Of a stretch of 64,000 nt of DNA, positions 59,509 to 64,000 are shown piece by piece. Origin of the DNA: Longilinea arvoryzae (GTDB lineage: Bacteria > Chloroflexota > Anaerolineae > Anaerolineales > Anaerolineaceae); NCBI RefSeq assembly GCF_001050235.1, contig NZ_DF967972.1, positions 1,922,107-1,986,106 of the forward strand, in the 5' to 3' direction. The translations under genes were made by a program, and so were the position numbers. The notes under the pieces were generated by a model. It ran no database searches, was not told where the DNA came from, and saw nothing but the letters and a program-made list of their open reading frames with translations. Position 1 is the stretch's first letter, and the number at the start of each line of letters is the position of its first letter.

Positions 59509-60114
59509 TCAACCTGTGGCCGAATGACTCTGGGGGGCTTTGTGACCGTTCATCCGCGGAGGCCATTCGATCACCTCCGGATGGGCATTGTGCGGCAGGT
59601 GATCGTAGACGTCTTGCAGGGGAATTTGATTGGCCTGGCAGATCAGGGTGGCCAATGCCAGCGCATGGGATACGACAATCACCTGGCCGTCCGGATGGGC
59701 GCACGCGATGGCATCGATGGCCTGCGCCACACGGGCCGCCACCTCGGCCACCGATTCGCCGTCCGGCGGCCGAAAACCGTTTGGATCGCCGCGGCGCGCC
59801 AGCATTTCAGCCTGAAAACGGGCGACCAGATGTTTGTAAATCTGCCCCTCCCATTGTCCCTGGTTGATTTCACGCAGGCGGATATCCGTCTGCACCGGCA
59901 GGCGCAGCGGCCGGGCGATGATTTCAGCGGTTATACGAGCGCGCTGCAGGTCGCTGCTGTAAACGGCGTCGAACGGCCGCCCGGCCAATTCGGCGGCCAA
60001 AGCATGGGCCTGAGCCAGGCCGGCGGCGTTCAACGGCACATCCGTTTGCCCCTGATAACGCCCCTCCACATTCCAATCCGTTTGTCCGTGTCTTACCAAC
60101 CACAGGGTTGTCAT
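59509..60114 (-). CDS. Histidine phosphatase, probable glucosyl-3-phosphoglycerate phosphatase
   Basis: A 201-residue member of the phosphoglycerate-mutase-like superfamily. It starts LWLVRHGQTDWNVEGRYQGQ with the catalytic His, has SSDLQRARITAEII, RLREINQGQWEG and VIVVSHALALATLI with the second His. Known GpgP enzymes of mycobacteria belong to this superfamily. Its place between the predicted synthase (52 bases upstream) and the hydrolase gene makes dephosphorylation of glucosyl-3-phosphoglycerate the best guess; a general phosphatase such as CobC-type is possible. Confidence 0.85.
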   Translation of the reverse strand: MTTLWLVRHGQTDWNVEGRYQGQTDVPLNAAGLAQAHALAAELAGRPFDAVYSSDLQRARITAEIIARPLRLPVQTDIRLREINQGQWEGQIYKHLVARFQAEMLARRGDPNGFRPPDGESVAEVAARVAQAIDAIACAHPDGQVIVVSHALALATLICQANQIPLQDVYDHLPHNAHPEVIEWPPRMNGHKAPQSHSATG

Positions 60115-60166
60115 GATGAAACGCGATCCTCTGTTTCGTTCGATTGGAAGGTATTGTACTTCAGCT

Positions 60167-62017
60167 TTATGATTCCAAAGTTGCAGTGCGATCCTCTTGG
60201 TCGGTGAGTCCGCGCTTTTTTCGATATTCCGGTAATTCGATCATGGGCGGGCGTTCTCTTTCGGCCACCTCCTCCACTTCCAGGTAATAATTCCCATTCT
60301 CGAAGCGGATCAATTTCATGGTCCGGTTGACATCCTGCAGCATTTGCTGGCCGTAACGGCTTTCCAGGCGGCGCATGACCGCCTGCTGGATCTGGAATGA
60401 CATTTTCGAAAGCGCCTCGAGGGTCTGGTTGTGGTGTACCCGTTCGAGCAAATCGACCTGAGCGATGGCGGAGAGGCCAAATTTCTCGAAGGTTTCGATC
60501 AGCAGGCCAATCTCCACGCCATAACGTGAGAAGAAATGCATCTGTTCCAGCGCCTTGCGGCGGCCACCGTACTCACCCGAAAGGGGTTGGATGACGCCGG
60601 ATAACTCCGGATAATAAAGGTTGAGCAGCGGGCGGGCGGTGAGTTCGGTGACCCGGCCTCCGCCGCCTTTTTCGAGAACCTCGCCGCTTTTCAACGGGCG
60701 TTGATAAAAGCCTTTGACGAATTGAACCTGGGGATCCTGCAGCAGCGGCCCGAGGACGCCGTAAACGAAGCGGGGGTGAATGTTCACGATATCCGTGTCG
60801 ATCCACAGGACGATATCGCCCCGCGTGACGTACAGGCTCTTCCACAGGGCTTCGCCTTTGCCAATCCGGGCGCCGTATCTCGGCAGGAGGTCCTGATGAA
60901 TATAGACGGGCAAACCCAGGTTGGCCGCAATTTCACGCGTCTGGTCGGTGGAATTCGAATCGATGAGCACGATTTCGTCCAACAGGGGTGTGTTATCCAT
61001 CAAAGCGCTCTTCACGGCCCGGATGACGTTGCCAACGTTTTCGGCTTCGTTGAGCGCCGGCAGGGCCAGGCTGATGGTGACGCCCTGCTTTTCCTTGAGC
61101 GCCATCAAACGCTGGAGATCGGCAAATTCGTTGGCATGGTAGGTATTTTCTGCAAACCAGCGGTCGACCAGCAGCGAAATTGCCTGGGCGCCGGCCAATT
61201 CACCTTCCGGGCCGGACCAGGAATTGGGCTGTTCGCCATGCGAGCGGATGATCACCGTGGCGCCGGGGGCGTTCCGGAGCAGGTCCTCGGTGGAGCGCCC
61301 GATGGGCTGCGTCTCGGCGGGCGGGCGGTTGGATGCGCCAATCACCAGCAGATCGGCAGCGGAAGCGCGTTCGAAGATGGTATGAAGCGGGTCCGCGGAG
61401 ACTTCGCGTTTGAAATGAATTTCGCTCAGGTTGGGCAGGATGCTCGCCAGGCCGCGGAAAGGCGCTTCCATTGAGTCGGCGGCGTTGGGCGCTTTCAGGT
61501 TGAGCACCTGGATTTCAGTGTGCTGCATGGAGAGCGAAAAGCGCAATGCCAGGACGGCATTGGCGCCGCCACGGACCGGGTTGAGAATTCGCAATGGACC
61601 GGCCGGCAACGGACCGCGGACGACGGCCAGGTTGCAGACCGGGTTGGCCATCAACTCAGCCAGGGATTTTCCCAGCGCGGAACAGGCTTTGGGATATTCC
61701 AGCAGGATCAACTCGACCGAGTCGCCGGCCAGGGCGGTCTGTAATTCAGCCCATGGATCATGGGCCACGTAAACGTGGGAGGGACTCGAATTGGGCAGGT
61801 CCGCTCGCAGCGCCTGCAGGCGTTTTCGCAATTGACGCGCGGTGCGCGCTTCGGCCGAGATGGAAGATTCAGGCGGCACACGCACCAGGCCGACCAGGTG
61901 AATTTCGCCTCCCAGTTGGCGGGCCAATTCGATTGGCAGCGTACAATCCATACCGGGCATCACCGGGACGACGATTTGTTGAAAAGGACGAAAAACATGT
62001 TTGAACGTTGAGGTCAT
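60167..62017 (-). CDS. gpgS: USP-domain fusion glucosyl-3-phosphoglycerate synthase (GpgS, GT81)
   Basis: A 616-residue fusion. Residues 1-270 hold two universal-stress-protein-like domains (RPFQQIVVPVMPGMDCTLPI; LLVIGASNRPPAETQPIGRS then EDLLRNAPGATVII). Residues 310-600 are a GT-A domain: ISLALPALNEAENVGNVIRA, DEIVLIDSNSTDQT, RIGKGEALWKSL, VLWIDTDIVNIHP, KGFYQRPL, GGGGRVTELTARPLL, QPLSGEYGGRRKAL and SRYGVEIGLLIETF. These are the UDP-glucose and 3-phosphoglycerate sites of the GT81 enzymes. Product: glucosyl-3-phosphoglycerate, precursor of the osmolyte glucosylglycerate. The ATG overlaps the upstream GT4 stop. Confidence 0.9.
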   Translation of the reverse strand: MTSTFKHVFRPFQQIVVPVMPGMDCTLPIELARQLGGEIHLVGLVRVPPESSISAEARTARQLRKRLQALRADLPNSSPSHVYVAHDPWAELQTALAGDSVELILLEYPKACSALGKSLAELMANPVCNLAVVRGPLPAGPLRILNPVRGGANAVLALRFSLSMQHTEIQVLNLKAPNAADSMEAPFRGLASILPNLSEIHFKREVSADPLHTIFERASAADLLVIGASNRPPAETQPIGRSTEDLLRNAPGATVIIRSHGEQPNSWSGPEGELAGAQAISLLVDRWFAENTYHANEFADLQRLMALKEKQGVTISLALPALNEAENVGNVIRAVKSALMDNTPLLDEIVLIDSNSTDQTREIAANLGLPVYIHQDLLPRYGARIGKGEALWKSLYVTRGDIVLWIDTDIVNIHPRFVYGVLGPLLQDPQVQFVKGFYQRPLKSGEVLEKGGGGRVTELTARPLLNLYYPELSGVIQPLSGEYGGRRKALEQMHFFSRYGVEIGLLIETFEKFGLSAIAQVDLLERVHHNQTLEALSKMSFQIQQAVMRRLESRYGQQMLQDVNRTMKLIRFENGNYYLEVEEVAERERPPMIELPEYRKKRGLTDQEDRTATLES

Positions 62018-63237
62018 TTCAACTCCTCAAGGATGGGTGCAATTAGGGTTTGATAAATTCCTTCCCAACTGTAATGCTGGCGAATATGCATGCGCATTTG
62101 CAGGGTCGGGTGGGTTTGAATGTAATGGGCGATTCGGGCTGCAATTTCAGGAGGAGCGTCATCCGGGTCGAAGTAATTGGCTCGTTCTCCGGCCAGGGCT
62201 TTCAGGGCGGAAAGATCGCTGCAAAAAATCGGGATGCCGGCCAGACCGGCTTCGAGAATGGGGATGCCAAAGCCTTCTTCGCGGCTGGGTAGGAAAAGCA
62301 GATCGCTTATCCGGTAGAAATCCGGCACGCTGCTTTCCGGCAGTCCTTCCGGAAAATATTCAGCCAGGAAATAAGCGGACTCCTGCAGGTGCAGCGCCGT
62401 GCGCAGGCTGAGCAGTTCACTGAAATAATCGATATTGGTCGGATTATGCGGGCCGGGTGGGCCGGTGACGATGAGCGCCGCGGATGGATAAGAACGCTTG
62501 AGCGCCGCCAGCGTACGCAGCGCCAGCTCGATGTTTTTGCGGCGGGTCAGCCGCACCGGTGTCAACAGAATCGGGCCGTTGTTCGCGAGGGATAATTTCT
62601 TCAGCAGGGTGCAGGTTTCGGGGTGCAGGTTGAGAAATTCCTCCAGATCGAGACCGGCCGGAATGACAGAGATATTCTCACCTGGAATTTGAAAAAGGCG
62701 GGCCAGTTCGGTCTGCCTGGCCTCGGAAATCGTCACCTGGCGTACGTTCGGCCAGGCGGTGCGCAGGAGATTCCACGGATATCCGTCGTGAAGTTCGGGC
62801 AGATAACGCGGGGACGTCCAGGCGGGATCATGGTGCCAGGCGATCAATCGCGGCCTGGGATTTTCCTGGCTGATTTGAAAGATTGCGGCCGTCAAGGCCA
62901 GATTCTTGTGCAGCGAAAGGACATTATGGGCAATCAGGATATCGCAGCCGGCCAATGCCTCCATCAATTCGCGCTTGATGCGTTCCACCAATTCATCGAA
63001 CTCATCCGGAAGGACGCCCTTATCCAGACTGGCCTTGGCTTTGAGAATATGCGGATGGCGGGAATCGATCAATGGCAGGGTGCGCACCGGAATTTGGGCG
63101 TCCCAGGTTTCGCCACGGCCGGCCAGAATCCGAACCGAGTTTCCGGCGCGGTTCAGTTGCTGGGCCTGGTGGGCAATAACGGTCTCGACTCCGCCGACGA
63201 CCGGCGGCGCCGCATAATGCAGAAGGGTGATGCGCAT
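62014..63237 (-). CDS. GT4 family glycosyltransferase
   Basis: A 407-residue GT-B enzyme. MRITLLHYAAPPVVGGVETV at the start, ILIAHNVLSLHKNLA, LLTPVRLTRRKNIELAL and LLFLPSREEGFGIPILEAGL (EX7E) are typical. WHHDPAWTSPRYLPELHDGY is a less usual segment. It is the first gene of the glucosylglycerate operon and overlaps the GpgS gene as ATGA, so it may extend glucosylglycerate or act on a related glycoside; sugar specificity is not readable. Confidence 0.85.
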   Translation of the reverse strand: MRITLLHYAAPPVVGGVETVIAHQAQQLNRAGNSVRILAGRGETWDAQIPVRTLPLIDSRHPHILKAKASLDKGVLPDEFDELVERIKRELMEALAGCDILIAHNVLSLHKNLALTAAIFQISQENPRPRLIAWHHDPAWTSPRYLPELHDGYPWNLLRTAWPNVRQVTISEARQTELARLFQIPGENISVIPAGLDLEEFLNLHPETCTLLKKLSLANNGPILLTPVRLTRRKNIELALRTLAALKRSYPSAALIVTGPPGPHNPTNIDYFSELLSLRTALHLQESAYFLAEYFPEGLPESSVPDFYRISDLLFLPSREEGFGIPILEAGLAGIPIFCSDLSALKALAGERANYFDPDDAPPEIAARIAHYIQTHPTLQMRMHIRQHYSWEGIYQTLIAPILEELK

Positions 63238-63454
63238 GAGAGCCTTTCCGGCGCCGCGTGAATTCGTAAACCGCCGGAAAAGGAGCCTTAGGATTGCCTG
63301 AATTGCCTGATTGGATGTTTCAGGGGGCTGAAGAATCCTTGACCGGTTGGATTGAACAGGTTGTTATTCGGTTCACCGCGGTACCTGAAAACAGTATAGC
63401 CGGAAAATTTCACTCCTGTCAACCGCGCGAATCGGAAGGGCGAGCGTATTTCAT

Positions 63455-63492
63455 AAAAAATACCTGCTCCTTCAAAGATTCGAAGGAGCAGG
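63455..63492 (-). terminator. Terminator of the beta-glucosidase gene
   Basis: CCTGCTCCTTC (63463-63473) pairs with GAAGGAGCAGG (63482-63492); on the minus strand the stem ends in a T-rich run (TATTTTTTATG). The rest of 63238-63527 holds no gene. Confidence 0.85.
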
Positions 63493-63527
63493 CTGTTATT
63501 TACGGACTGCGAGAAATTCCAGACGTC

Positions 63528-64000
63528 TCAGGCTTCAGGGAACAACCGCGGATACGCTTCGGGCGCAAATCGTTGGACGGTATCGGAGGAGATGGCGTTC
63601 TGGCGGCAAATTTCAGCGTACAAATCGACGCTGCGCCGGCGAATGCGAGCCTGGGTTTGAATATCCAATCCCCACAGGCCGAAACGCTGCGACCAGCCGC
63701 GTTCCCATTCGAAATTATCCACCAGCGACCAGTGGAAATAACCCTTGATGGGGAAGTTGAAATTGGCGGCCCGCCAGACCTGGTGCAGATGTTCGACCAG
63801 ATAGCGCGGGCGGAGCTCGTCGGCGGCATCCTCGACGCCGTTTTCGGTGATGTAGATGGGCAGGCCATAACCGTTGGCCCAGCGCAGGGCTTCGAACATC
63901 CCATCCGGAACATGGGCGATGAAACCGGTCGGGCTTAACAGCGCATCCTTTGGGAAGAAGCGCTTCATGAAGAGATCTCTGGATGCCAGCGGGGCAAAGC
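63528..64000 (-). CDS. GH1 beta-glucosidase, C-terminal part
   Basis: Retaining beta-glucosidase/beta-galactosidase; only the last 157 or so codons are inside the window. The frame stays open to the right edge (reading FAPLASRDLFMKRFF), so the inner ATG at 63968 is not a start. LPIYITENGVEDAADELRPR holds the catalytic nucleophile Glu; GYFHWSLVDNFEWERGWSQR is the conserved aglycone-side block, and RFGLWGLDI follows. Role is release of glucose from beta-glucosides taken up by the cell. Confidence 0.93.
   Translation of the reverse strand, partial: FAPLASRDLFMKRFFPKDALLSPTGFIAHVPDGMFEALRWANGYGLPIYITENGVEDAADELRPRYLVEHLHQVWRAANFNFPIKGYFHWSLVDNFEWERGWSQRFGLWGLDIQTQARIRRRSVDLYAEICRQNAISSDTVQRFAPEAYPRLFPEA

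Noticed and set aside
1..64000. Insertion sequences, prophage or integrase genes
   Set aside because: No transposase, integrase, terminal repeat or phage structural gene was seen on either strand.

Overview
The window reads as a piece of a bacterial chromosome, most likely from an anaerobic member of the Chloroflexota (Anaerolineae-like). This is an inference from gene content: paired aldehyde:ferredoxin oxidoreductases, an F420-type LLM oxidoreductase, a fused-ATPase ECF transporter, CUT1 sugar importers, a GH1 beta-glucosidase and a glucosylglycerate gene set occur together, and no phage, transposon or plasmid gene is visible. No 16S or marker tree was available. Base composition looks moderately GC-rich except for a clearly AT-rich polysaccharide block at about 2.9-12.9 kb.

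Region 1 (1-13.1 kb) is a surface-polysaccharide locus. It holds dTDP-L-rhamnose genes rfbD(partial)-rfbA-rfbB-rfbC on the minus strand, two GT2 glycosyltransferases, a Wzm/Wzt-type ABC exporter, three more glycosyltransferases in a row, a DUF2142-like membrane protein, and a leftover C-terminus of a GT4 glycosyltransferase. Region 2 (13.1-22.1 kb) is housekeeping and small genes: aldo/keto reductase, stand-alone GGDEF protein, methionyl-tRNA synthetase, YcxB-like protein, NfeD plus SPFH protein, GNAT acetyltransferase, a small SWIM zinc-finger protein behind an attenuator-like leader, a transglutaminase-like protein, a CPBP protease and a DinB-like protein.

Region 3 (22.3-37.7 kb) is the most unusual part. 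It is a divergon around a repeat-rich control region at 30.04-30.33 kb. Leftward run an XRE-cupin regulator, AOR 2, a 4Fe-4S ferredoxin, AOR 1, a MoaD/ThiS-like protein, a deaminase-type amidohydrolase lacking one expected metal histidine, and an LLM flavin/F420 oxidoreductase. Rightward run a second deaminase-type amidohydrolase, EcfT, a fused double EcfA, a fused GlcD-GlcF-type FAD/Fe-S oxidase, and an ECF substrate-binding subunit. Together they look like uptake and oxidative/deaminative catabolism of an unidentified small heterocycle or vitamin-like compound. The same strand continues into Region 4 (37.7-50.2 kb), a sugar or polyol catabolic operon: PfkB kinase, Zn-dependent dehydrogenase, DhnA/LsrF-type aldolase, FGGY kinase, SorC regulator, a molybdopterin-fold lipoprotein, ADP-ribosylglycohydrolase, TIM-barrel isomerase-like protein, two CUT1 permeases, a solute-binding lipoprotein and an M20 hydrolase. 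Two distinct roughly 19-bp tandem arrays sit in its intergenic gaps.

Region 5 (50.3-57.6 kb) has an AAA ATPase with a DUF234/PD-(D/E)XK-like C-terminus, a tRNA-Ser(CGA), a beta-CASP metallo-hydrolase, RNase D, an OmpR-type two-component pair and an unknown membrane protein. Region 6 (57.7-63.3 kb) is a minus-strand operon that encodes a complete predicted glucosylglycerate cycle: a GT4 glycosyltransferase, a glucosyl-3-phosphoglycerate synthase fused to N-terminal USP domains, a histidine phosphatase (GpgP-like) and a GH63-type hydrolase. The window ends inside a GH1 beta-glucosidase.
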